64,000 nt of DNA from Candidatus Tidjanibacter faecipullorum (GCA_019116245.1 DXCC01000020.1:21791-85790), one strand, 5' to 3'; counted from the first letter of the stretch, positions 29,693-38,999 are shown. The notes: generated by a model from the letters alone, not told the origin. A program made the numbers and translations.

Positions 29693-31270
29693 ATGAAGAA
29701 CATCATTAAAGGAGCATTGCTGTTGTTGCTCGCCGGAGGCGTAGCCGCCTGCAATCTCAACAAATACCCCAGCAATGCCATTCCGGCCGATGAAGGTTTC
29801 ACCACCTTCAAGGATGCCAAGGAGTTCCGCAACTCCATTTACTACATGGGGCGTTCGAGCATGACGGATATCATCTCGGCCAACATGCAGTGCGAGGGCA
29901 TCAACGCAACGCTGGACTACGGTAACAGCTACGGCGAGCAGTACGCCTGGACGTTCACCGATACCGACAGCACGGTAGACAACATCTGGACCAACGACAA
30001 CGGCAACATCAGCCAGATCAACTACTTCCTCGAGCAGTGCGAAACGCTGATTGCCAACGATGCCAATCTGTCCGAGAGCGATCCCGACAAGATGAGCGCA
30101 CAGGATCTGAAAGACCTGAATCTCTACATTGGTGAGGCTCACTTCTTCCGGGCCCTGCTTCGCCGCCACCTGGTTATGTACTACTGCAAGGATTACGAAC
30201 CGACCACGGCCGATACGGACTGGGGTATCATCCTGAACGATACCTACAACATCGCGCAGCGTCTGCCCCGTGCTACGATGGCCAAGACCTACGAGGCCAT
30301 CAACACCGATCTGGATCTGGCCCGCACGGCCATCGAAGGCTACTATGGCGGTGGCGACCCGGCCGAGAAATACTACCTCGGTTCGACGGCCGTAAAATGT
30401 CTGACCGCTTATGTACAGCTGGACATGCACCAGTATCCCGAAGCTGCCGCTACCGCAGCCAGCATCGCCGATGCTTCCAAGTATGCGCTGATTACCGATG
30501 CCACCTCGTTCGCTTCGATGTGGAAGAACAACGAAGGCTCGGAGCTGATCTTCCAGTTCTTCGCCAGCCTGGACGAAGGCAGCGTTCAGTACGGTTCGCC
30601 CTTCCTCTATGACCCGTTCGGTGACCCGGACCACTCGACTTCGCTGAAACCGCAGTATGTTCCGGCTCAGTACATGATCGACCAGTACTCCAACAACGGC
30701 AACGACGCCTGGGTGGACATCCGTCCGTCGGCCTACTTCACCACGCGTACCTGCCGTATCGGTACCGCATCGGTCAACCTGAAACTGTTGAACAAATATC
30801 CGGGTAACCCCAACTACAATGCAACCGCCGGTCTGAACTCGCTGGCCAACAACGTACCCCTCTACCGCAGCGCAGACTTCGTACTGCTCGCAGCCGAGGC
30901 TTACTACCGTGACGGTGACGAGGTCAATGCCAACAAGTATCTCCAGAAACTGCGCGAGGCACGTATCCACGCCAACTCGAGCAGCGCTCCCGAGTACACC
31001 TACACCCCCTATTCGGGTGAGGAGCTCTTCTCCGAAATCAAGATGGAGCGTCTGAAAGAGATGTTCATGGAGAGCAACCGTATGGCCGACCTGAAACGTT
31101 GGGGCGATCCGATGAGCCGTCTGGGCTGGACGCCGCAGGACGAGTCGGTATGCGTTACCATCGGTATGTACCTCAACATCAATGCCAACGACTACCGTTT
31201 CGTATGGCCGATTCCGCAGTCGGAGTACACCAACAACTCGGCCATCAAAGATCAGTTGAACTGGAAATAA
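29693..31270 (+). CDS. RagB/SusD family nutrient-binding lipoprotein
   Basis: 525 residues. Lipoprotein signal ending LAGGVAAC with Cys20. SusD fold features: N-terminal TPR-like helices (DLNLYIGEAHFFRALLRRH) and C-terminal RMADLKRWGDP and YRFVWPIPQSEY segments typical of the family. Caps the SusC barrel on the cell surface and binds the substrate. Starts 31 bases after susC; same codon style. Confidence 0.97.
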   Translation: MKNIIKGALLLLLAGGVAACNLNKYPSNAIPADEGFTTFKDAKEFRNSIYYMGRSSMTDIISANMQCEGINATLDYGNSYGEQYAWTFTDTDSTVDNIWTNDNGNISQINYFLEQCETLIANDANLSESDPDKMSAQDLKDLNLYIGEAHFFRALLRRHLVMYYCKDYEPTTADTDWGIILNDTYNIAQRLPRATMAKTYEAINTDLDLARTAIEGYYGGGDPAEKYYLGSTAVKCLTAYVQLDMHQYPEAAATAASIADASKYALITDATSFASMWKNNEGSELIFQFFASLDEGSVQYGSPFLYDPFGDPDHSTSLKPQYVPAQYMIDQYSNNGNDAWVDIRPSAYFTTRTCRIGTASVNLKLLNKYPGNPNYNATAGLNSLANNVPLYRSADFVLLAAEAYYRDGDEVNANKYLQKLREARIHANSSSAPEYTYTPYSGEELFSEIKMERLKEMFMESNRMADLKRWGDPMSRLGWTPQDESVCVTIGMYLNINANDYRFVWPIPQSEYTNNSAIKDQLNWK

Positions 31271-31301
31271 TCTCAAACCAATTCGTTAATTTTCAGAGAA
31301 T

Positions 31302-32264
31302 ATGAAATACATCAAAATAGCTGTAATGAGCCTGCTGGCAGCAGCCGTCTTCGGCTCCTGCACGAAGAAAACCGTTACGCCCGGTCCGGGCACGGGTGTC
31401 GTAGGCTTTACGCAGACGGAGGTAACGATGCAGGAGACCGACGGTCTGACCTACATTCCGATCGCCGTAACGGGTGAGCCCGGCGGCTATCCCGTTACGC
31501 TGAAGATCACGGCCGAGGGTGCAGAGAACGTCAACGATGTACTGCTGATCACCTCGACGGATCCCTATTCGTCCACGACGACGCTCTACATCGGTGAGGA
31601 TGCAAACAACACCGTAAACCTGCAGGTTGCCCCCGCATGGCGTCCCGATGACAACGCAGACTACACCATCACGCTGACCATTACCGACGCTACCGGTGCC
31701 GCCATCGGCACGGCCAGCACCTGCACGATCTACATCAAGAACGTTCAGGCCGTACAGTACGGTCAGTACACCATCAGCGGTGGCCAGGGCAGCACGCCCG
31801 CCACGTGGTCGATGATGATCTCGGAGGGCGCTAACGGTACCTACCTCATGTCGAACATCTTCGACAGCACGGAAACTCCCGTACTGGTAGGCGAGTTCAA
31901 CCCGGAGACCATGGAGCTGACCTTCGACGGCCGCATCAACGGTAAGGGTACGACGAACTATTTCGCCTCCACACCTTACAACAACGAGATCCTGGAAGAA
32001 GGCCAATACATGAAATATTGGTTGATCCAGGGCGGTGGCAACGACGGCCAGGAGCCGGTTGTCTTCACCGTAAACGATCAGTATCAGATCTCGGGTACGG
32101 CTTCCACCATGGTAGCTGTCTCGATGATCTATGCCAGCGATGGTCAGGGTGGTTACCTCCCGACGGAAGATGGCACCACTTACCTCGGCATCATGACGGG
32201 TAATACTACCGCCACCTACGAGGGTGAAGGTATCGAAGACGAATATCCCTTCAAGAAGAAATAG
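31302..32264 (+). CDS. SusE/F-position surface lipoprotein of unknown ligand
   Basis: 320 residues. Lipoprotein signal MKYIKIAVMSLLAAAVFGSC (Cys20). Residues ~35-145 resemble a Calx-beta/Ig-like sandwich (FTQTEVTMQETDG, VTLKITAEG, YTITLTITDATG); residues ~150-310 are a second beta-rich domain with no motif I recognise. It holds the SusE/SusF position after SusD and is probably surface exposed. Not obviously an enzyme: no conserved acidic or Ser-His-Asp pattern seen. Last gene of the operon. Confidence 0.85.
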   Translation: MKYIKIAVMSLLAAAVFGSCTKKTVTPGPGTGVVGFTQTEVTMQETDGLTYIPIAVTGEPGGYPVTLKITAEGAENVNDVLLITSTDPYSSTTTLYIGEDANNTVNLQVAPAWRPDDNADYTITLTITDATGAAIGTASTCTIYIKNVQAVQYGQYTISGGQGSTPATWSMMISEGANGTYLMSNIFDSTETPVLVGEFNPETMELTFDGRINGKGTTNYFASTPYNNEILEEGQYMKYWLIQGGGNDGQEPVVFTVNDQYQISGTASTMVAVSMIYASDGQGGYLPTEDGTTYLGIMTGNTTATYEGEGIEDEYPFKKK

Positions 32265-32283
32265 TGTTTCTTCAACAACAGTC

Positions 32284-32317
32284 AAAAGCGCCGGGAGCTT
32301 AAACTCCCGGCGCTTTT
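32284..32317 (+). terminator. Terminator of the SusCD operon
   Basis: A perfect 14-bp stem AAAAGCGCCGGGAG / CTCCCGGCGCTTTT with loop CTTAAA; the distal arm ends in TTTT. Confidence 0.92.
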
Positions 32318-32548
32318 GTGTATCATGGCTTCCCGCACCTGCACGAGCAACCGCCCGAGGCAGCACAAGCGTCTCGCACGTTGTGCACATCCACCCGATT
32401 GCCTCCGCCGCAGCACGACGGAATAGCGTTCCCGCCTGCGCCAGATAGCTGGGTCTCCGATTTGCCCCCAACCAACAGATCATCGGACGAAGCGAATTCA
32501 TCCGAAATAAATCCGGACGCACGCCGTCGTTTCACCGTCAGAAATGAT
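32318..32548. other. Intergenic region before transketolase, no gene seen
   Basis: The gap between the SusCD operon and tkt is about 350 bp in all. Apart from the terminator at its left and the -7 element at its right I see no gene, repeat or RNA. Confidence 0.45.
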
Positions 32549-32556
32549 TACCTTTG
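32549..32556 (+). promoter_or_regulatory. Candidate -7 element for transketolase (TACCTTTG)
   Basis: Exact TAnnTTTG match. It lies after the first in-frame ATG at 32544 and 60 bases before the ATG at 32616, and so supports the later start. Confidence 0.55.
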
Positions 32557-32615
32557 TAAAAGTGCCTGTACGGCATGCGAAAACATCCGAATACGCAACT
32601 CGCAACACTTTCATC

Positions 32616-34640
32616 ATGGACAACACCATCACCAATCGGGCAGCGGACAACATCCGAATTCTTACCGCCGCCATGGTCGAAAAAGCGAAATCGGGTCACC
32701 CGGGCGGAGCCATGGGCGGAGCCGACTTCATCAACATTCTCTACTCCGAATTTCTGAACTACGATCCCGACCGGCTCGATTGTCCGTACCGTGACCGTTT
32801 CTTCCTCGATCCGGGTCACATGTCGCCGATGCTCTACTCCACCCTGGCGCTGGCCGGCATCATGCCCGTCGAGGAGCTCCAGTGCTTCCGCCAGTGGGGC
32901 AGCCAGACGCCGGGTCACCCCGAGGCCGACCTGGCTCACGCCATCGAAAACACCTCCGGTCCGCTGGGCCAGGGTCATGCCATGGCCGTGGGCGCTGCGA
33001 TTGCGGAACGTTTCCTGGCCGCCCGCTTCGGTGAATGGATGGCCCACAAAACCTATGTCTACATCTCGGACGGCGGTATCCAGGAGGAGGTCGCCCAAGG
33101 CGTCGGCCGCATGGCCGGTCTGCTCGGTCTGAGCAACTATATCATGTACTACGATGCCAACAACGTACAGCTCTCCACGACCGTGGACGAGGTAATGACG
33201 GAGGACATCGCAGCCAAATACCGCGCTTGGAACTGGAACGTGCTCACGGTGAACGGCCAGTGTGCCGATCAGATCCGCGCAGCCCTCAACGTGGCCATCC
33301 AGGAGCGTGAACGTCCGACCCTCATCATCGGCAAGACCATCATGGGCAAGGGCGCCGTTGCTGCCGACGGCACCAGCTTCGAGAACAAGGTGTCCACCCA
33401 CGGCCAGCCCCTGTCGGCTGCCGGAGCCGATATTCGTGCGACGATTGCCAACCTCGGCGGCAACCCCGACGAGCCGTTCGCCATCTTCGAGGAGAGCCGC
33501 AAACTCTATGAAGCACGCGCCAAAGAACTGCGCGGCTGGGCAGCCTGGATGAAAGAGGTAGAGAACAAGTGGCGTCACGAAAGTCCGGACCTCGCTGCCA
33601 AATGGGATCAGTTCCTGACCGGCAAGGCTCCGGAGATCGACTTCGATGCCATCGACCCGGGCAAGGATGTCGCTACCCGCGCCGCATCGGCTACGGTACT
33701 CGGCCACTTCGCCCAGAAGATCGAAAACATGATCGTGGCTTCGGCCGACCTGAGCAACTCGGACAAAACCGACGGCTTCCTGAAGAAGACCAAAGCACTG
33801 CGCAAGGGCGACTTCACGGGTCAGTTCCTGCAGATGGGCGTCAGCGAGTTCACGATGGCCTGCATCATGAACGGTATGGCCCTCCACGGCGGCGTAATTC
33901 CCGCCTGCGGCACGTTCTTCGTCTTCTCGGACTACATGAAACCGGCCATCCGTCTCTCGGCGCTGATGCGTCTGCACGTCGTTTATATCTGGACGCACGA
34001 CTCGTTCCGCGTCGGCGAAGACGGTCCTACGCACCAGCCGATCGAACAGGAAGCCCAGATCCGTCTGATGGAGCATCTCCACAACCACCGCGGCGAACGC
34101 TCGATGGTAGTGCTGCGTCCGGCCGACGGTGCCGAAACGGTTGCCGCCTGGAAACTGGCCATCGAGGAGGAGCGCCCGGTTGCGCTGATCCTGTCGCGCC
34201 AGAACATCAAGGATCTGCCCGGTGACCGCCGCAAGGAGGCCAAGAAACTGCACAAGGGTGCCTATGTCGTAACCGACGCCGAACATCCCGACGTGCTGCT
34301 GATTGCCAACGGTTCGGAGGTTTCCACGCTGGCCGACGCCGCAGCCCTGCTGGCCGAGGACGGCATCAGGTCGCGCATCATCTCGGTACCTTCCGAGGGT
34401 CTGTTCCGCGACCAGGGTCCGGCCTATGTCGATGAGATTCTGACGGCCGGCGTACCGCGCTACGGTCTCACCTCGGGTCTGCCCATCAATCTGGTAACGC
34501 TGGTCGGCGACGCCGGCTACATCCACGGCCTCGACCACTTCGGCTATTCGGCCCCCTACAAGGTGCTGGACGAGAAGTTCGGTTACAACGGTCCCAGCGT
34601 AGCAGCCGAGATCAAGGCCTTCCTGAACGGCACAAAATAG
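32616..34640 (+). CDS. tkt: Transketolase
   Basis: Thiamine-diphosphate enzyme moving two-carbon units between pentose-phosphate sugars. 674 residues, full length. N-terminal ThDP domain with SGHPGGAMG, the pyrimidine-binding region GQFLQMGVSEFTMA and the histidine segment THDSFRVGEDGPTHQP. The Mg/ThDP signature, usually GDG, reads SDGGIQEE; from memory this substitution is shared by Bacteroidales enzymes. GVPRYGL and DHFGYSAP at the C terminus are normal. Start MDNTITNRAADN chosen from the promoter position and conservation. Confidence 0.96.
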   Translation: MDNTITNRAADNIRILTAAMVEKAKSGHPGGAMGGADFINILYSEFLNYDPDRLDCPYRDRFFLDPGHMSPMLYSTLALAGIMPVEELQCFRQWGSQTPGHPEADLAHAIENTSGPLGQGHAMAVGAAIAERFLAARFGEWMAHKTYVYISDGGIQEEVAQGVGRMAGLLGLSNYIMYYDANNVQLSTTVDEVMTEDIAAKYRAWNWNVLTVNGQCADQIRAALNVAIQERERPTLIIGKTIMGKGAVAADGTSFENKVSTHGQPLSAAGADIRATIANLGGNPDEPFAIFEESRKLYEARAKELRGWAAWMKEVENKWRHESPDLAAKWDQFLTGKAPEIDFDAIDPGKDVATRAASATVLGHFAQKIENMIVASADLSNSDKTDGFLKKTKALRKGDFTGQFLQMGVSEFTMACIMNGMALHGGVIPACGTFFVFSDYMKPAIRLSALMRLHVVYIWTHDSFRVGEDGPTHQPIEQEAQIRLMEHLHNHRGERSMVVLRPADGAETVAAWKLAIEEERPVALILSRQNIKDLPGDRRKEAKKLHKGAYVVTDAEHPDVLLIANGSEVSTLADAAALLAEDGIRSRIISVPSEGLFRDQGPAYVDEILTAGVPRYGLTSGLPINLVTLVGDAGYIHGLDHFGYSAPYKVLDEKFGYNGPSVAAEIKAFLNGTK

Positions 34641-34663
34641 TGCACCACACAAACCTTACGCAT

Positions 34664-34697
34664 ACGGGGAATCCTGCCGGATTCCCCGTTGCTTTTT
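34664..34697 (+). terminator. Terminator after transketolase
   Basis: An 11-bp stem ACGGGGAATCC / GGATTCCCCGT with loop TGCC, then TGCTTTTTT. Confidence 0.92.
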
Positions 34698-34716
34698 TCA
34701 TGCCGAACGAACGAAT

Positions 34717-34750
34717 GCAAAAGAGGCGGATCCCTCGCGGGATCCGCCTC
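34717..34750 (-). terminator. Terminator after folE
   Basis: A perfect 12-bp stem GAGGCGGATCCC / GGGATCCGCCTC with a 4-base loop. Read on the minus strand it ends in TTTTGC, 23 bases beyond the folE stop. Confidence 0.88.
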
Positions 34751-34773
34751 CTGTATGGTAAGCCCTATCGCAC

Positions 34774-35391
34774 CTATTTGCGCAGGTCGCAACCGATGAT
34801 CTGCATGAACTCCTGACGGGTATCCTGCCGGCGCAGGAAACTGCCCGTAAAGGCCGACGTGGTGGTCACGGAGTTCTGCTTCTGGATGCCACGCATCTGC
34901 ATGCAGGTATGGGCCGCCTCGATCACTACGGCTACACCCAGCGGATTGAGCGCCTCCTGGATGCAGTCGCGAATCTGTACGGTCAGCCGCTCCTGAACCT
35001 GAAACCGACGGGCATAGGCCTCCACGACCCGGGCGATCTTCGACAGGCCGGTGATGTAGCCGTTGGGGATGTAGGCCACGTGCGCCTTGCCGTAGAACGG
35101 CATCATGTGGTGTTCGCACATCGAATAGAGCTCGATATCCTTCACTACGACCATGTGGCGGTAATCCTCGTTGAACTTGGCCGAGAGGAGCATCTCCTTC
35201 GGGTCCTCGTCATATCCTTTCGTCAGGAAAGCCATCGCTTTCGCTACGCGCTCCGGCGTCTTCAGTAGCCCCTCGCGGTTGACGTCCTCGCCGAGCAGTT
35301 CGAGAATCCGCCGGTAGTGCTGTTGCAGTTCGGCGATTGTCTCCTCGTTATATAGGTCCTTTCTTTCGTAATTCCGTTCCATATCGGTCAT
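34774..35391 (-). CDS. folE: GTP cyclohydrolase I
   Basis: First step of tetrahydrofolate synthesis: GTP to 7,8-dihydroneopterin triphosphate. 205 residues. Zinc and active-site segments [10 protein letters not shown] and HTCMQMRGI are present, with [15 protein letters not shown] between them. The predicted transcription start is about 35397, leaving only ~6 nt before the ATG at 35391, so Met4 at 35382 ([10 protein letters not shown]) is an equally good start. folK and folP are elsewhere in the window. Confidence 0.97.
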   Translation of the reverse strand: MTDMERNYERKDLYNEETIAELQQHYRRILELLGEDVNREGLLKTPERVAKAMAFLTKGYDEDPKEMLLSAKFNEDYRHMVVVKDIELYSMCEHHMMPFYGKAHVAYIPNGYITGLSKIARVVEAYARRFQVQERLTVQIRDCIQEALNPLGVAVVIEAAHTCMQMRGIQKQNSVTTTSAFTGSFLRRQDTRQEFMQIIGCDLRK

Positions 35392-35402
35392 TCAAAGTCT
35401 TA

Positions 35403-35410
35403 CAAAGGTA
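35403..35410 (-). promoter_or_regulatory. Candidate -7 element for folE (TACCTTTG)
   Basis: Minus-strand exact match to TAnnTTTG in the 33-bp gap before folE; the -33 region would fall inside the end of the amidohydrolase gene. Confidence 0.5.
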
Positions 35411-35424
35411 GCAAATCCTGCCGT

Positions 35425-36576
35425 CTAAAGGATGCGCTCCGAACGGGAATTTTCGGTCAGCCGCATCTTCTCCCAGTCGATGCCCGTCAGCAGTACGGCT
35501 CCGCTGCGGCTTCCCGGCTCGAATCCGCCGAGTTCACGCTCCACCCCCAGTGCCCGGGCGCCGTTGCAGGTTGCCCAGGTCAGCAGCTCCTCCAGGGGCA
35601 CATCGCCCAGCTGCCGCAGTTCGGCCACCATGTCGAGCGAATCGTTGGAGGCCAGCGAATCGGTCCCGACCGCAATGCGCACTCCCTTGCGGCGCAGCAG
35701 GCCGACCGGAGGCGTCAGATGCGAAATGTAGTCATTCGACCGCGGGCAGAGCACCCACGTCACTCGTCCGGGGAAACAGGCCTCGATCCGATCGACCACC
35801 GCTTCCGTCACACAACAGTTGTGGATCAGCAGCAGGTCACGATCCGCCGGCACAGAGGCGACAATCCGCCCGGCCGGCGATCCGTATGATGCAAAGTCGA
35901 TGGCCGTACCGCGTTCGGCATACCACGCCGCCAGCTCACCCCGCCCCGCGAACAGTTCCGCTTCGGCCGGACTCTCCATAAAATGGATCGACAGCGGAGT
36001 CGGTCCGCCCGCCTGCACGGCCGACCGGAAGGCTCCGTCGTTCAACGAATAGGTCGAATGCGGCGTAATGCCTGCCCGAAGGCCGCAGCGTCGGGCCGCA
36101 TCGGCCACCGGCGCCAGCGCATCCGCCGAAGCGGTCTGCAGGCCGAAAAGCTCCAGAAACGTCACGTAATGGATCCGGCTGGCCGCCTTGACGGCAAAGG
36201 AACTCTCCCCGTTGGAGACGTCTCCCACGGCTCCGACCCCCTGGCGCCAAAGCGTCTCGTCGGCACGGGCTATGGCCGCAGCCCGTTCCCGGGGACCGAC
36301 CGCACCGCGCGTCGTCCCCATGCCCCGGACAAAGGCCGTGAATCCGCCCCCGGGCGGAATCAGCCCCCGCAGGTGGGAAAGTTCCAGGTGGCAGTGGGCA
36401 TCCACCAGATCCGGGATCAGCAGACCGCTGTAGAACTCCACATTGGCTTCCCGGTCCAGCCGGTCGCCCGCCACGGCGACCTCGGCCACCGTGCCGTCAT
36501 CGTTCCACGAGACTATCGCATTCCGGAGGAAGGAGCGGCGATGGAAAACGTAATGGGCGGTTATTCTCCTCATCAT
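35425..36576 (-). CDS. Amidohydrolase-superfamily protein (chlorohydrolase/deaminase-like)
   Basis: 383 residues. Metal-dependent TIM-barrel hydrolase: DAHCHLELSH (HxH ligands), SIHFMES (His), LLIHNCCVTE (His) and VGTDSLASNDSLDM (Asp) are all in order. The N-terminal ~60 residues and C-terminal ~40 form the small composite beta domain. Likely acts on an N-ribosyl or guanidine/aminopurine-type substrate, as in the SsnA/TrzA/MqnX group, but the substrate is not readable. The first 80 bases overlap the DUF4296 gene in a different frame; the overlapping residues look like a genuine N-terminal strand pair, so I keep the start at 36576. Confidence 0.85.
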   Translation of the reverse strand: MMRRITAHYVFHRRSFLRNAIVSWNDDGTVAEVAVAGDRLDREANVEFYSGLLIPDLVDAHCHLELSHLRGLIPPGGGFTAFVRGMGTTRGAVGPRERAAAIARADETLWRQGVGAVGDVSNGESSFAVKAASRIHYVTFLELFGLQTASADALAPVADAARRCGLRAGITPHSTYSLNDGAFRSAVQAGGPTPLSIHFMESPAEAELFAGRGELAAWYAERGTAIDFASYGSPAGRIVASVPADRDLLLIHNCCVTEAVVDRIEACFPGRVTWVLCPRSNDYISHLTPPVGLLRRKGVRIAVGTDSLASNDSLDMVAELRQLGDVPLEELLTWATCNGARALGVERELGGFEPGSRSGAVLLTGIDWEKMRLTENSRSERIL

Positions 36577-37399
36577 AGTAGAAAGTGTTATACTCCCGGT
36601 CGTCGATCATCAGCCGGTAGCGATACGTGTGGGAGAGCTCTTCGTACGCCTCGCTCAGCGGCGGCACATAGGTTACCACCAGCGAATCGATCGTCAGGTG
36701 CATGCGCTTCGGCCGCTCGGGATAGTTGCCGAAGGTGATTTCGAGCCTGACAGCCTCCCGGCTGCAGGGCAGCGACGTCGAATAGGCCGTACGCGGGCCT
36801 TTCCGCAGCCGCTGGACGGCACTGCCGCGCGACTTGCCCGTCGCCGAAAGCAGCGCATGGCGGTTCTGCAGGTCGTCGTTCCGGTCGAGCGAGTCGAGCG
36901 TATAGTAATAGTCGATCCCGATGCGTCCGGACAGTTCGTCGAGCGGCACCTCCACCCGCATCGCCGCCGAATCGGCCAGGCTGCGGATCGTAATCAGCGA
37001 ATCGCGGTACAGTTCGCGCGTACTGTAGGCCAGGGCCGTGCTGTCGATCCGCTCGACGATCCGCAGTTCGCGGTCAATCGCGTCGCGCTCCTGCTCCATC
37101 TTGGCGACGGAGGCGTCGATGATATCGGTCAGCCGGAAACTCTTGCGCCGCGTGGCTTCGGTCAGCGTACGCGTGAAATCTTCCGTCGTATAGCCGTAGG
37201 CGGCCAGCACCGGCTCATAGAGGTCGATGCTGTCCCGATTCTCGCGGACCGGATGGCGGTCGATGTAGGCGTTCAGCTCGTACATGTCCGTAAAGATGTC
37301 CACCAGCGTCTCTTCGGGGATCTGCTTGTACCCCTTGCAGGCGAAAGCCGTCAGCGCAGCCCCGATCAGGAGGGCCTGCCGTAGGAATCTGCTACCCAT
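36497..37399 (-). CDS. DUF4296-domain lipoprotein
   Basis: 300 residues. Export signal ending LTAFAC (Cys21) and the DUF4296 core just after it: IPEETLVDIFTDMYELNAYID and GYTTEDFTRTLTEA, a helical domain common in Bacteroidetes. A coiled region follows (about 110-150), then a beta-rich C terminus of unknown role. It overlaps the permease gene by 8 bases upstream and the amidohydrolase gene by 80 bases downstream. Function unknown; envelope-associated by signal. Confidence 0.85.
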   Translation of the reverse strand: MGSRFLRQALLIGAALTAFACKGYKQIPEETLVDIFTDMYELNAYIDRHPVRENRDSIDLYEPVLAAYGYTTEDFTRTLTEATRRKSFRLTDIIDASVAKMEQERDAIDRELRIVERIDSTALAYSTRELYRDSLITIRSLADSAAMRVEVPLDELSGRIGIDYYYTLDSLDRNDDLQNRHALLSATGKSRGSAVQRLRKGPRTAYSTSLPCSREAVRLEITFGNYPERPKRMHLTIDSLVVTYVPPLSEAYEELSHTYRYRLMIDDREYNTFYYDEENNRPLRFPSPLLPPECDSLVER

Positions 37400-38645
37400 T
37401 GTGTCGTATGTTGCATCGTATGGCCGTCCGGGGAATCATCCGCGCGACGGTCAGTCTGTTAATCAACCAGGTTACGGCCAGGGCGGTCGCCGCAATCGCA
37501 ACGATGTCCGTGGCCTGTACGGCGACGGGATAGGCATCCACCAGAAACGATGCCGCCCCCATCTTGATGAAGCCGAAACGTTGTTGCGCCAGGGCGAAGG
37601 CCAGTCCGACGCACAGGCCGCCGAGGGTGCCGGCCGCACCGATCAGCATGCCCTCGCCGACAAAGATGCGGCGCACGAAGCGCACGTCGGCTCCCATCGT
37701 AAAGAGGATGCGGATATCCTCCTTTTTGTCCAGAATCAGCATGACCAGCGACCCGATGATGGAGAAGGAGGCGATCACCAGCACGAAGAGGCTGATGATG
37801 AAGATACCCAGTTTCTCGACCTTCAGGATGCGGTACATGGAGGCCTTCTGCTCATAGCGGGTCAGCACCCGGAAATCGTCGCCCAGCGCGGAGGCCAGTT
37901 GCCTGCGCACCGTCTCCGGACGCGTGCCGTCCGTACGGATGGCGATGCCCGAAGCGCGTCCCTCGTAGTCGAGCAGCTGCTGGGCAAAGTCGAGCGTACA
38001 GTAAACATAGGTGCCGTCCGTCTCGGCATCGAGCCGGAAGATGCCCTCGGGGAACAGGCTGCCGCGGCTGTATCCGTCGATCGGCAGCAGCGGGGAATAG
38101 TCACCGCGCCGCGCCGCATAGATGTGCAGCGGATCATACAGGGCGGTTTTCACGCCGAGCACATAGGCAATACCCTGCCCCACGACGGCCTGCTCCATGT
38201 CGCCGTAGCGGAGCTCGTAGTCGCCATAGGTAATCGTCTCCTGCACCGGCACCACCAGTACATAGCGTTCGTCCACGCCGCGCAGCCGTCCCGCCGCCTG
38301 GCGTCCGCGATATTCGAAGAGGACGCTCTCCTCCAGCACGTAGGAGTAGGCGGCCACCCCTTCCGCGGCGGCGGGCATGCGCTCCTCGGCCGTCGCGATG
38401 GCAAAGGTCTTGCCCTCGGTCGGGACGACCATCAGATCGGGATCGAACACGCTGTACATGCTGCGCACCAGACCGTCGAAGCCGTTGAACACCGACAGCA
38501 GGATGACCATGGCCGCAACGGGCACCCCCACGGCAAAGACGCTCACTTTCGAGATGATGTTGATGACCGAAAGCGAGTTGCGCGAGGTGAAATAGCGGCG
38601 GGCGAAGAGCTGGGTGAGACGATACACGGCCGGAGTGCGCTGCAA
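37392..38645 (-). CDS. FtsX-like ABC permease (LolC/LolE family)
   Basis: 417 residues with the MacB/LolE topology: one N-terminal membrane helix (about 35-55), a large periplasmic domain, then three helices in the C-terminal ~150 residues with the FtsX core (GIFIISLFVLVIASFSIIGSL; GGLCVGLAFALAQQ). LolCE extracts lipoproteins from the inner membrane. The N-terminal RRYFTSRNSLSVINIIS is typical of LolC/E relatives in Bacteroidetes. Its ATPase may be the LolD-like protein encoded at 60383-61036. Cotranscribed with rbfA (7-base gap). Confidence 0.92.
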   Translation of the reverse strand: MQRTPAVYRLTQLFARRYFTSRNSLSVINIISKVSVFAVGVPVAAMVILLSVFNGFDGLVRSMYSVFDPDLMVVPTEGKTFAIATAEERMPAAAEGVAAYSYVLEESVLFEYRGRQAAGRLRGVDERYVLVVPVQETITYGDYELRYGDMEQAVVGQGIAYVLGVKTALYDPLHIYAARRGDYSPLLPIDGYSRGSLFPEGIFRLDAETDGTYVYCTLDFAQQLLDYEGRASGIAIRTDGTRPETVRRQLASALGDDFRVLTRYEQKASMYRILKVEKLGIFIISLFVLVIASFSIIGSLVMLILDKKEDIRILFTMGADVRFVRRIFVGEGMLIGAAGTLGGLCVGLAFALAQQRFGFIKMGAASFLVDAYPVAVQATDIVAIAATALAVTWLINRLTVARMIPRTAIRCNIRHNG

Positions 38646-38652
38646 GGCTCCG

Positions 38653-38988
38653 TCAGCGGAGCAGGTTGTCGATGTTCTCGATATACTCCAGCGAGTCGTC
38701 CAGGAAGAAGGTCAGCTCGGGCACGATGCGCAACTGGTTGCGGATGCGGGAGCCGAGCGCCTTGCGGATCCGCCACTCCTGCTGGGTGACGGCATCCATG
38801 ATCGCCTTGCTCTTCTCAAAGGGGAAAATGCTGAGGTAAATCTTCGCATACCCCAGGTCGGGACTCATCCGGACGGCCGTCACCGTCACCATGGCCCCCT
38901 TCACCAGATCGGCCCCCTCCTTGGAGAAGATGTCGCTGATGTCCTTCTGTATCTGTTTGGCTACTTTGCTCTGTCTTGTCGATTCCAT
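38653..38988 (-). CDS. rbfA: 30S ribosome-binding factor A
   Basis: Cold-shock-linked factor for maturation of the 16S rRNA 5' end. 111 residues, a KH-like fold: RQSKVAKQIQKDISDIF at the N terminus, VRMSPDLGYAKIYLS in the centre and the RIVPELTFFLDDSLEYIENI C-terminal signature. Lies 11 bases after the outer-membrane protein gene and 7 before the LolC/E-like gene. Confidence 0.97.
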   Translation of the reverse strand: MESTRQSKVAKQIQKDISDIFSKEGADLVKGAMVTVTAVRMSPDLGYAKIYLSIFPFEKSKAIMDAVTQQEWRIRKALGSRIRNQLRIVPELTFFLDDSLEYIENIDNLLR

Positions 38989-38999
38989 GGTTTATCGTG

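Noticed and set aside
36497..36576. Sequencing frameshift fusing or splitting the DUF4296 and amidohydrolase genes
   Set aside because: Both reading frames are complete with the expected domains and ends on each side; a frameshift is not needed. Kept as a refutation test in the finding.
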